From: Solirubrobacterales bacterium
GTDB lineage: Bacteria > Actinomycetota > Thermoleophilia > Solirubrobacterales > Solirubrobacteraceae
Length of the DNA stretch: 5,036 nt
Assembly: GCA_013813955.1 (NCBI GenBank)
Contig: JACCQW010000358.1
Coordinates: 1-5,036 of the forward strand
Reading direction: 5' to 3'
Shown here: piece after piece, positions 1-5,036 of the stretch
Layout: every line of letters starts with the position of its first letter
Numbering within the stretch: position 1 is the stretch's first letter
Program-made: the position numbers and the translations under genes
The notes under the pieces: generated by a model
Database searches by the model: none
Seen by the model: only the letters and a program-made list of their open reading frames with translations
Told to the model about the DNA's origin: nothing

Positions 1-818
1 TGGCCGGCGCCGACCTGGTGCACGCGCACATGCTCGGCGCGTGGTGGGCGGCAGGGCGCGCCGTCGCGCCCGGGATGCCGCTTGCGGCCAGCGAGCACAA
101 CGACCTCGTCTGGCCCGGAGAGCCGCAATGGGCCGCGGTGGCCGATGTCGCCGACCGCATCGACCGCTTCTACGCCCACGGCCCGGGCGCGCGGGCGGGT
201 GCCCTGCGGGTGGGCGTGCGCGAGGATCGCGTGGCGCGTGGCGTGTCGCCCGTCGAGGGCTTCGGCGCCGCAGAGCGGCCGGGGCTGCCTTCTCCGCGCA
301 TCGTCTTCACCGGGCGTCTGGCATCCGACAAGGGCGCCGACGTGCTCGTCGAAGCGGTCGCGCAGATGGCCGCGCCGCCGCCGGTGCTGGTGCTGGGCGC
401 CGGAGTGCTCGAGCCGGTGCTGCGCACGCGGATCGCCGAGGCGGGCCTGGAGGGCGTCGTGCGCCTGTGCGGCTGGGTCGCTGACCCGGGGTCCTGGGTG
501 GCCGGCGCGACGGTGCAGGCATGCCCGTCTCGCGACGAGGCCTTCTCGCAGGCGGCCGTCCTGGCGATGGCGCTCGGTGTGCCCGTGGTCGGCACCCGGG
601 TCGACGGCTTCCCCGAGACCCTGGCGGACGGGCGCGGGCTGATCGTGGAGCCCGATGACCCGGCGGCGCTGGCCGCGGCGCTCGAAGACGTGCTCCGCGG
701 CCGGCGCGCGACCGACGTCGCCGGCGCCCGGGCGTGGGCGCAGGAGTTCGGCATCGAGCGGGTCGCGGCGCTCTACGAACGCGACTACCTCGAGCTGTGC
801 CGGGCGGTGGTCTCCTGA
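1..818 (+). CDS. Glycosyltransferase, GT-B fold, family 4-like (5' end missing)
   Basis: The reading frame is already open at base 3 and runs to TGA at 816-818, giving 271 visible residues. The GTG at 18 lies inside the conserved segment DLVHAH (residues 4-9) of the N-terminal Rossmann domain, so it is not the start; roughly the first 80-100 residues are probably off the window. The C-terminal nucleotide-sugar domain begins with IVFTGRL near residue 100, followed by a conserved-type Lys110 (SDKGAD). It continues with a glycine-rich VLGAG strand, the DEAF...MALGVPVV segment (residues 178-195), and the G-x-PE-x-L...RG-L-V-x-P-DDP tail typical of GT4 enzymes. These enzymes transfer a sugar from a nucleotide donor to a glycan or lipid acceptor at the cytoplasmic face. 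The EX7E motif is atypical: Glu179 is present but the second Glu is Leu187. The following methyltransferase gene overlaps its end, suggesting a shared glycan-related operon. Donor and acceptor cannot be told. Confidence 0.88.
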   Translation, partial: AGADLVHAHMLGAWWAAGRAVAPGMPLAASEHNDLVWPGEPQWAAVADVADRIDRFYAHGPGARAGALRVGVREDRVARGVSPVEGFGAAERPGLPSPRIVFTGRLASDKGADVLVEAVAQMAAPPPVLVLGAGVLEPVLRTRIAEAGLEGVVRLCGWVADPGSWVAGATVQACPSRDEAFSQAAVLAMALGVPVVGTRVDGFPETLADGRGLIVEPDDPAALAAALEDVLRGRRATDVAGARAWAQEFGIERVAALYERDYLELCRAVVS

Positions 819-1441
819 CCGGCTTCGCCGACGAGCCCCGCCAAGGGGAGGACCTGCACGCCTGGCACGTGCTGCGCCCGCTGCTGGACGTGGGCGGCTA
901 CCTGCCCTGGAGCACCGGGGCGATGCGCCCGGCCGCGCTCGTGCTGGTGTGCAACGAGATCGTGCACCGCGGCCGCACGCGCGTAGTGGAGTGCGGCAGC
1001 GGCGCGAGCACGGTCGTCCTCGCGCGCCTGTTGCGCGAGCGCGGCGCCGGCTCGGTCGCGGCGGTTGAGCACGACGGCGCCTGGGCCGCGCTCGTCGGCG
1101 ATCTGCTGCGCCGCGAGGCGCTCGACGGCGTCGCCCGGGTGGTCCACGCGCCGCTCCGGGGTGACCCGCCGTGGTACGCGTCGGCGGCGCTCGATGCGCT
1201 GCCGCCCGAGATCGATCTGCTCGTGGTCGACGGCCCCCCCGCGCACCTGGCCGGGGAGGAGCACCGCCGCGTCCCGGCGCTCGGGTTCTTCGAGCCGCGG
1301 CTCGTGCCCGGGGCGACCGTCGTGCTCGACGACCTGCACCGGCCCGGGGAGCGCGAGGTGCTGGCTCGCTGGGAGGCCGAGACGCCCTGGCGCTTCCTGG
1401 TCGACGAGGTCGCCGGGGTGGCGGTCGGCGCCCGCGGCTGA
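797..1441 (+). CDS. Class I SAM-dependent methyltransferase (Methyltransf_24-like)
   Basis: A 214-residue protein if GTG at 797 is the start. The fold markers are in the expected order: motif I E65-C-G-S-G-A-S (SAM-binding glycine loop), acidic Glu91 at the end of strand 2 (AAVEHD), D140-LLVVDGPP (Asp145 on strand 4), then a proline/glycine turn and VVLDDLH (Asp178-Asp179). The VVDGPP and late DD pair resemble small-molecule or sugar O-methyltransferases of the Methyltransf_24 type; the substrate is unknown. The start is uncertain. GTG 797 overlaps the glycosyltransferase end by 22 bp with no good ribosome site. GTG 734 would overlap it by 85 bp. A purine run AAGGGGAGG at 843-851 precedes GTG 869, but about 17 bases away, and that start would trim residues before the W-S-T-G segment. 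Co-orientation and overlap with the glycosyltransferase suggest it modifies the same glycan or glycolipid (inference). It ends at TGA, directly against the opposing gene's stop. Confidence 0.82.
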   Translation: MPGGGLLTGFADEPRQGEDLHAWHVLRPLLDVGGYLPWSTGAMRPAALVLVCNEIVHRGRTRVVECGSGASTVVLARLLRERGAGSVAAVEHDGAWAALVGDLLRREALDGVARVVHAPLRGDPPWYASAALDALPPEIDLLVVDGPPAHLAGEEHRRVPALGFFEPRLVPGATVVLDDLHRPGEREVLARWEAETPWRFLVDEVAGVAVGARG

Positions 1442-1451
1442 TCACCCCGGC
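1412..1451. terminator. Inverted repeat over convergent stops; possible bidirectional terminator
   Basis: GCCGGGGTG (1412-1420) and CACCCCGGC (1443-1451) are perfect 9-bp inverted arms around a 22-base centre. The centre contains a second small stem, GCGG (1421-1424) with CCGC (1432-1435). The structure spans both stop codons of the convergent methyltransferase and VOC genes, so an RNA hairpin could form at the 3' end of either transcript. There is no T-run on either side, so this is not a classic intrinsic terminator, and GC-rich DNA produces such stems by chance. The repeat is seen directly; the termination role is inferred. Confidence 0.3.
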
Positions 1452-1792
1452 CCGAACGCCATCAGCTCGACCCGATGACCGGCCGGGCAACGCACGAAGC
1501 AGCGCGGCGAGCCCCAGTACTCGGCCCGTGGCTCGGGTTCGAAGCCGGCCGACCGCAGCGCCGCGAGCGTCGCGTCGTAGTCCTCGACGACCACGGCGAC
1601 GTGACCCTGCGGCAGGGCAACGGGCGCGTCGGCGAACAGCAGGTGGATCTGCTGGCCGCCGCGCTGCACCCACGCCGAGCGCTGCGCCAACTCGCCGGGC
1701 GCGACGACCGGATCGAAGCCCAGCAGCGCCCAGAAGCGCTCGCAGGCGGGGACGTCGGCCTCGCGGACCTCCAGCGCCACGTGCTGGATCAC
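1442..1792 (-). CDS. VOC-superfamily (glyoxalase/bleomycin-resistance/dioxygenase fold) protein
   Basis: A 116-residue single-domain protein, the usual size for one VOC unit with two beta-alpha-beta-beta-beta modules. Module 1 opens with IQHVALEV and contains the classic FW-x-LLGF (residues 20-26) and IHLLF (49-53). Module 2 opens with GHVAVVVEDYD (63-73) and ends with the CP-x-GHRVELM pattern (102-111). Candidate metal ligands are His4, His50, His64 and Glu109, the positions used in metal-binding VOC enzymes. GTG 1792 is chosen because GGGGAGG lies five bases upstream and the frame starts right at the conserved first strand. Its start overlaps the MBL stop as GTGA, implying translational coupling. 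Family members include glyoxalase I, epimerases, extradiol dioxygenases and drug-binding proteins; sequence alone does not choose between them. The gene is last in the HAD-MBL-VOC operon. Confidence 0.88.
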   Translation of the reverse strand: MIQHVALEVREADVPACERFWALLGFDPVVAPGELAQRSAWVQRGGQQIHLLFADAPVALPQGHVAVVVEDYDATLAALRSAGFEPEPRAEYWGSPRCFVRCPAGHRVELMAFGPG

Positions 1793-2553
1793 GACAGCCT
1801 CCCCACGTTCGCCTCGTGGATGCGCCGCTGCGCGGCCGACCGGCGCGCGAGCGGCAGCGGCGCGTCGGGCAGGCCCTCCAGGTAGGCGACGTCCTCGCGC
1901 AGGATCGCCGCCGCGCGCGCGGGGTCGAGCACCTCGCCGTGGCCCGGTACCACGTGCTCGGCGCCGTCCACGAGCGCCTCCAAGCGGCGCAGGGTCGCCA
2001 GGTACGCGTCGCGCGAGCCACCGTCGCTGAGCATCGGGATCTCCACCGGAGAGAGATAGTCGCCGCAGACCAGCACCCGCGCCCAGGCGATCCACACCGC
2101 CATCCCGTCGGCGGTGTGCCCGTCGGCGGGGTGCAGCTCGAGCTCCTGGTCGCCGATCGCGCAGTGCCCGGGCACCGGCAGCGCCTGCACCTGCCCCAGC
2201 GAGAGCGGGGACGGACGCACGACGTAGTGCTCGTCGTCGAAGACGCGCAGCTCGCGCGCCGCCGCGCCGGGCTCGGCGGCCAGGCGCGCCGCGGTGGTCT
2301 CGGCCACGCCCAGCGCGGCCGCCCCGAAGGCCAGGCGCCCCAGCAGGTGGTCCCAGTCGGCGTGCGTGGCCAGCAGGCCGCTGAAGGCGAAGCGCGACTG
2401 CTCCAGCAGCGCGGGCAGGACCTCGAGCTCGTCGGTGAGCACCGGCGAGTCGATCACGAAGCCCTCCTCGCCGCGGCGCACGAGGGTGCACGTCGTCTGC
2501 CACACACGGCTCGTGACGACGAGCACGTCGGGGTGCAGGCCCACCACGCGCAC
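1789..2553 (-). CDS. Metallo-beta-lactamase-fold hydrolase with HxDxDH metal motif
   Basis: A 254-residue protein from GTG 2553, the first usable start after the HAD stop. Its frame stays open upstream, but there it only overlaps the HAD gene. MBL-fold landmarks appear in order: FVIDSPV (32-38) in the first strands, THADWDHLLG (63-72), a G-H146-T motif, VCGD165, and VPGH205G. These match metal ligands His64, Asp68, His69, His146, Asp165 and His205 of the family. The second histidine of the usual HxHxDH is Asp66, giving H-A-D-W-D-H. There is no signal peptide, so the protein is probably cytoplasmic. Its length fits a bare MBL domain without the C-terminal helical domain of classic glyoxalase II. 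Hydrolysis of a thioester, lactone or phosphoester is typical of the fold; the substrate here is unknown. The gene lies 17 bp after HAD and shares GTGA with the VOC gene. Upstream of the start is only a G-rich run, not a clear ribosome site, so neighbouring GTGs at 2547 or 2544 are possible. Confidence 0.87.
   Translation of the reverse strand: MRVVGLHPDVLVVTSRVWQTTCTLVRRGEEGFVIDSPVLTDELEVLPALLEQSRFAFSGLLATHADWDHLLGRLAFGAAALGVAETTAARLAAEPGAAARELRVFDDEHYVVRPSPLSLGQVQALPVPGHCAIGDQELELHPADGHTADGMAVWIAWARVLVCGDYLSPVEIPMLSDGGSRDAYLATLRRLEALVDGAEHVVPGHGEVLDPARAAAILREDVAYLEGLPDAPLPLARRSAAQRRIHEANVGRLS
1798..1804 (-). promoter_or_regulatory. Ribosome binding site for the VOC gene
   Basis: On the minus strand GGGGAGG lies five bases before the GTG at 1792, inside the last codons of the MBL gene. 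It is the clearest Shine-Dalgarno sequence I found in the window and fixes the VOC start at the GTGA overlap. Confidence 0.7.
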
Positions 2554-2570
2554 GTAGCGCCCGCCCCCGC

Positions 2571-3260
2571 CTACAGACCGAGGAGCTTGGCCGCCTCGAG
2601 CAGGGTCCTGACCTCCGCGGTCGGCTTGCGCTGGCCCTGCTCGAGCTGCTCCTTCTTGCGGTTGACCCAGATCACGGGGATCTTGTTCGCCACGCAGGGC
2701 TGGACGTCGTGGTAGTAGCTGGCCGAGACGTGCACCCAGCCCTTCTTCGTGCCGATGCGCCGCGCGCACTCGGTGAAGTGGGCCATGTCCGGCTTGTAGG
2801 AGCGCACCTGCTGCGCCGTCACGACGAGGTCGAAGTCGTGCGCGATGTGGCGGCGCGTCTGGCCAAGCAGCTTGTCGTCGACGTTGGAGATCAGCCCCGT
2901 CTGGAAGTTCTTGCAGAACTTGTTCAGCTGGGTGTTGGCCTCCTTGAACGGCGCCCAGCGCTGCACGCTGTCGGGCAGAAAGCCCGAGCGAGAGGGCTCC
3001 AGCGGCCAGTCCAGGCGCTTGGAGATCTCGTTGACCGCCCGGCGCAGGACCTCCGCGTACAGCTCGTAGGAGCCGCTCTCGATCTCCTGCTCGATCTCGT
3101 GGAAGTTGGAGATCAGCTCGTCGCGGTCGATGGTGAAGCCGTCGCGCGCGGCCTCCCGCTCGAAGGCATCGATGATGCCCTGCTCCCAATCGATGAGGGT
3201 CCCGTACACGTCGAAGGTGACGAAGGTGACGTTCTTGGGCAGGGCCATGAGGGCGGGCAT
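2571..3260 (-). CDS. HAD-superfamily hydrolase, haloacid dehalogenase type II-like
   Basis: A 229-residue protein, close to the length of type II haloacid dehalogenases. Motif I is FDVYGTL with nucleophile Asp17; Tyr19 replaces the second Asp, as in the haloacid dehalogenase branch. An inserted helical cap lies at about residues 25-110. Motif II is LISN (Ser125), motif III SYKP (Lys156), and motif [11 protein letters not shown] (177-185), followed by IPVIWVNRK. Motif IV departs from the common HVGDS form: Ser-Ala stands where Gly-Asp is usual, while Asp185 remains. I could not find an obvious counterpart of the substrate-binding Arg of true L-2-haloacid dehalogenases in the cap, so a phosphatase or other role is equally possible. 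ATG 3260 is used, but ATG 3248 begins just before the first strand and is an alternative; neither has a ribosome site. It is first in the HAD-MBL-VOC operon and divergent from sucC. Confidence 0.87.
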   Translation of the reverse strand: MPALMALPKNVTFVTFDVYGTLIDWEQGIIDAFEREAARDGFTIDRDELISNFHEIEQEIESGSYELYAEVLRRAVNEISKRLDWPLEPSRSGFLPDSVQRWAPFKEANTQLNKFCKNFQTGLISNVDDKLLGQTRRHIAHDFDLVVTAQQVRSYKPDMAHFTECARRIGTKKGWVHVSASYYHDVQPCVANKIPVIWVNRKKEQLEQGQRKPTAEVRTLLEAAKLLGL

Positions 3261-3266
3261 GATGGC

Positions 3267-3272
3267 AGTTTG
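3267..3272 (-). promoter_or_regulatory. Weak -10-like element for the HAD operon
   Basis: On the minus strand CAAACT lies six bases before ATG 3260. It keeps the A and final T of the TAnnnT pattern but not the first T. With no Shine-Dalgarno sequence present, a leaderless transcript starting at the ATG is possible. The match is weak. Confidence 0.22.
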
Positions 3273-3336
3273 CGCCCAAGAGCGACCGGACGGAGCGATC
3301 CGATCGAGGGCGAGGCCGGACGGCGAAGTCGTGGAC

Positions 3337-3342
3337 TATTGT
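3337..3342 (+). promoter_or_regulatory. -10 element of a likely leaderless sucCD promoter
   Basis: TATTGT fits the actinobacterial TAnnnT -10 pattern and is followed by exactly seven bases before the sucC ATG at 3350, which places transcription start at or next to the A of ATG. The interval holds no purine-rich ribosome site. No recognisable -35 (TTGACA-like) lies at the right distance upstream, which is common for leaderless actinobacterial promoters. Confidence 0.5.
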
Positions 3343-3349
3343 CGCTCTG

Positions 3350-4495
3350 ATGGACCTCCTCGAGTACCAGGGCAAGCAGCTCTTCGCCCGTCACGGCGTC
3401 CCCGTGCCGGCCGGCCGGCCCGCGAGCACGGTCGACGACGCCGTCGCCGCCGCCGAGCAGATCGGCTACCCGTGCGTCGTCAAGGCCCAGGTGCAGGCCG
3501 GCGGTCGCGGCAAGCTGGGCGGAATCAAGGTCGCCGCCGACGCCGGCGAGGCGCGCGAGCACGCGACGGCCATCCTGGGGATGGACATCCGCGGGCTGAC
3601 GGTGCAGGAGGTGTGGATCGAGAGGGCGAGCGAGATCGCCGCCGAGCTCTACGCATCGATCGTCTTCGACCGCTCGGCCAAGGCGCCGCTGATCATGCTC
3701 TCCACGGAGGGCGGCATGGACATCGAGGCGGTCGCCGCGCAGACCCCCGAGGCGATCGCCACGCTGCACGTCGACCCGCTCCTGGGCTTCCAGGACTTCC
3801 ACGGGCGCCGCCTCGCCTTCGAGGCGAACGTCGACGCCGACGTCGTGCGCCCGATCGGCGCCATGCTCGCCAGGCTCTACGAGGTCTTCCGCGCCGAGGA
3901 GGCCATGCTCGTCGAGGTCAACCCGCTGATCGTCACGCCCGGGCGCGAGGTCGTGGCGCTGGACGCGAAGGTCACGCTGGACTCCAGCGCGCTGTTCCGC
4001 CACCCCGACAACGCGCAGCTCAGCGACCCGAGCGCCGAGGACGAGCAGGAGGCGATGGCCAAGGAGCGCAACCTGACCTACGTCAAGCTCGACGGCGACA
4101 TCGGCATCCTCGGCAACGGCGCCGGCCTGGTCATGAGCACGCTCGACGTGGTCGCCCGGGCGGGCGGCGCACCGGCCAACTTCCTCGACGCGGGCGGCGG
4201 CTCGAAGGCCGACGCGATCGTGGCGGCGGTGGAGGTCATCCTCTCCGACCGCAAGGTCAAGGCCGTGCTGTTCAACATCTTCGGTGGCATCACCCGCTGC
4301 GACGAGGTCGCCAAGGGCCTGATCGAGGCCTTCGCCGTGGTGAAGCCGACGGTCCCGTTCGTCGTGCGCCTGGACGGCACGAACGACGTCGAGGGGCGCA
4401 GGCTGCTCGCGGAGGCCGCGCTGCCAAACGTGCACGCCGAGGCGACGATGGACGGCGCCGCCGTCAGGGTCGTGGAGCTGGCGCGCGCCGCATGA
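3350..4495 (+). CDS. sucC: Succinyl-CoA synthetase (ADP-forming) subunit beta
   Basis: A 381-residue protein, close to the usual 385-400. With SucD it converts succinyl-CoA, ADP (or GDP) and phosphate to succinate, CoA and ATP in the TCA cycle, in the cytoplasm. It starts with the hallmark [12 protein letters not shown]. The ATP-grasp domain shows Lys45 in [13 protein letters not shown] (43-55, glycine loop), the EVNPL motif (189-193) and Asp205 in LDAK, which are the nucleotide and metal-binding positions. The C-terminal CoA-ligase domain shows GNGAGL (255-260), GGGSKAD (282-288), [10 protein letters not shown] (309-318) and VRLDGTN (339-345). All expected motifs are intact. ATG 3350 is supported by the conserved N-terminus and a -10 element seven bases upstream. 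The stop overlaps the sucD start (ATGA), the usual coupled arrangement that helps make the subunits in equal amounts. Malate-CoA ligase subunits are related, but nothing here points to that. Confidence 0.97.
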   Translation: MDLLEYQGKQLFARHGVPVPAGRPASTVDDAVAAAEQIGYPCVVKAQVQAGGRGKLGGIKVAADAGEAREHATAILGMDIRGLTVQEVWIERASEIAAELYASIVFDRSAKAPLIMLSTEGGMDIEAVAAQTPEAIATLHVDPLLGFQDFHGRRLAFEANVDADVVRPIGAMLARLYEVFRAEEAMLVEVNPLIVTPGREVVALDAKVTLDSSALFRHPDNAQLSDPSAEDEQEAMAKERNLTYVKLDGDIGILGNGAGLVMSTLDVVARAGGAPANFLDAGGGSKADAIVAAVEVILSDRKVKAVLFNIFGGITRCDEVAKGLIEAFAVVKPTVPFVVRLDGTNDVEGRRLLAEAALPNVHAEATMDGAAVRVVELARAA

Positions 4496-5036
4496 GCATC
4501 CTCGTCGACGCGGACACGAGGCTCTGCGTCTCGGGCATCACCGGCCGCGAGGGCACTTTCCACGCGATGAACAACCGGCGCTACGGGACGCAGGTGGTCT
4601 CGGGGGTCACTCCCGGCAAGGGCGGCCAGGACGTCGAGGGCGTGCCGGTGTGCGACACCTTCCGCGAGGCCGTGGCGAGGACCGGCGCGAACACCGCGAT
4701 GATCTTCGTGCCGCCGCGCTTCGCCGCCGACTCGATCCTCGAGGCCGAGGACGCCGGCATCGAGACGATCATCGCGATCACGGAGGGCATCCCCGCCCAC
4801 GACGAGCTGCGCGTCTTCAACCACCTCGCGCGCAACCCCAGGGTGCGGCTGATCGGCCCGAACTGCCCGGGCGTGCTCTCCCCCGGCAAGGCCAACGTGG
4901 GGATCATCCCCGCGCAGTTCTTCAAGGAGGGCAACGTCGGCGTCGTCTCGCGCTCGGGCACCCTGACCTACCAGATCGGCAACGAGCTGGCCGGGCGCGG
5001 CTTCGGCAACTCCTCGATCGTCGGCATCGGCGGCGA
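4492..5036 (+). CDS. sucD: Succinyl-CoA synthetase (ADP-forming) subunit alpha (3' end missing)
   Basis: Opens at ATG 4492, sharing ATGA with the sucC stop, and stays open to the window edge with 181 full codons of an expected roughly 290. The CoA-binding Rossmann domain shows [11 protein letters not shown] (14-24), SGVTPGKGG (37-45), [11 protein letters not shown] (72-82) and AITEGIP (95-101). The ligase domain begins with [15 protein letters not shown] (119-133) and SRSGTLTYQ (153-161). The part carrying the phosphorylated active-site histidine lies beyond base 5036, so catalytic completeness cannot be checked. The subunit binds CoA and carries the phosphohistidine intermediate, which passes phosphate to the nucleotide bound by SucC. 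A GGAG at 4474-4477 is somewhat far from the start, so translation probably relies on coupling to sucC. Confidence 0.96.
   Translation, partial: MSILVDADTRLCVSGITGREGTFHAMNNRRYGTQVVSGVTPGKGGQDVEGVPVCDTFREAVARTGANTAMIFVPPRFAADSILEAEDAGIETIIAITEGIPAHDELRVFNHLARNPRVRLIGPNCPGVLSPGKANVGIIPAQFFKEGNVGVVSRSGTLTYQIGNELAGRGFGNSSIVGIGG

Larger units (their letters stand above)
3261..3349. promoter_or_regulatory. Divergent promoter region between the HAD operon and sucCD
   Basis: This 89-bp gap must hold the promoters for both directions. Besides the -10 candidates listed separately, it contains two exact copies of CCGGACGG (3286-3293 and 3316-3323), 30 bp apart and so on nearly the same helix face. It also has GAGCGA twice (3280-3285, 3293-3298) and the tandem CGATC-CGATC (3296-3305). 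These could be operator half-sites, but short GC-rich repeats arise easily by chance. No riboswitch-like structure was seen. Confidence 0.5.

Noticed and set aside
18..20. GTG as the start of the glycosyltransferase
   Set aside because: It lies within the conserved DLVHAH strand, the frame is open to the window edge, and starting here would remove most of the N-terminal domain.
1902..1924. Alternating GCGCGC-rich tract as a possible repeat or Z-DNA element
   Set aside because: It lies inside the MBL gene and is explained by ordinary Ala/Arg codons in a GC-rich gene; similar short tracts occur elsewhere in the window.
1442..2503. 353-residue minus-strand frame suggesting a long VOC fusion protein
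   Set aside because: Only the last 116 residues show VOC motifs; the rest is an out-of-frame reading of the MBL gene, and a strong ribosome site plus GTG marks the real start at 1792.
1171..2715. 514-residue plus-strand open frame across the MBL and VOC region
   Set aside because: It is antisense to genes with clear family motifs and its translation is low-complexity Arg/Ala/Pro/Gly, typical of shadow frames in GC-rich DNA.
1789..3375. 528-residue minus-strand frame suggesting an MBL protein with a long N-terminal fusion
   Set aside because: Only the part after GTG 2553 resembles a protein family; the upstream part is an out-of-frame reading of the HAD gene, with no motifs.
3113..4435. 440-residue minus-strand frame antisense to sucC
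   Set aside because: SucC on the other strand has every expected motif; the antisense product is rich in His, Asp, Arg and Val repeats with no recognisable domain, as expected from the complement of GC-biased codons.

Overview
This is a very GC-rich, densely coding stretch of bacterial chromosome. Strong G/C preference at third codon positions, GTG starts, stop/start overlaps and an apparently leaderless sucC promoter together suggest a high-GC actinobacterium. A deep actinobacterial lineage such as Thermoleophilia is possible, but that is a guess, since no rRNA or other taxonomic marker is present. Six protein genes fill almost the whole window and none looks mobile or recently acquired.

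Left block, plus strand (1-1441): the 3' part of a GT-B/family 4 glycosyltransferase whose start lies off the left edge, overlapped by a class I SAM-dependent methyltransferase. The pair looks like the tail of a surface-glycan or glycoconjugate operon. The methyltransferase stop codon directly abuts the stop codon of the convergent gene, and an inverted repeat spans the junction.

Middle block, minus strand (3260 down to 1442): a tight three-gene operon in the order HAD-superfamily hydrolase, metallo-beta-lactamase-fold hydrolase, VOC (glyoxalase/dioxygenase-fold) protein. The HAD-MBL gap is 17 bp and the MBL-VOC junction is a 4-bp GTGA overlap. The MBL protein has an altered metal motif (HxDxDH instead of HxHxDH) and the HAD protein has an unusual motif IV. 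An MBL-fold hydrolase coupled to a VOC protein recalls the glyoxalase II/I pair, but the substrates cannot be read from the sequence.

Right block, plus strand (3350-5036): sucC and the 5' two-thirds of sucD, the beta and alpha subunits of ADP-forming succinyl-CoA synthetase, joined by a 4-bp ATGA overlap. An 89-bp divergent region separates sucC from the HAD gene. It holds a -10-like TATTGT exactly seven bases upstream of the sucC ATG and no Shine-Dalgarno sequence.

Overall this is mostly an ordinary housekeeping and metabolic region. I found no CRISPR array, RNA gene, insertion sequence or defence system. The best second-look items are the motif deviations in the glycosyltransferase, MBL and HAD proteins, the coupled MBL-VOC operon, the leaderless sucCD promoter, and the hairpin over the abutting convergent stops.
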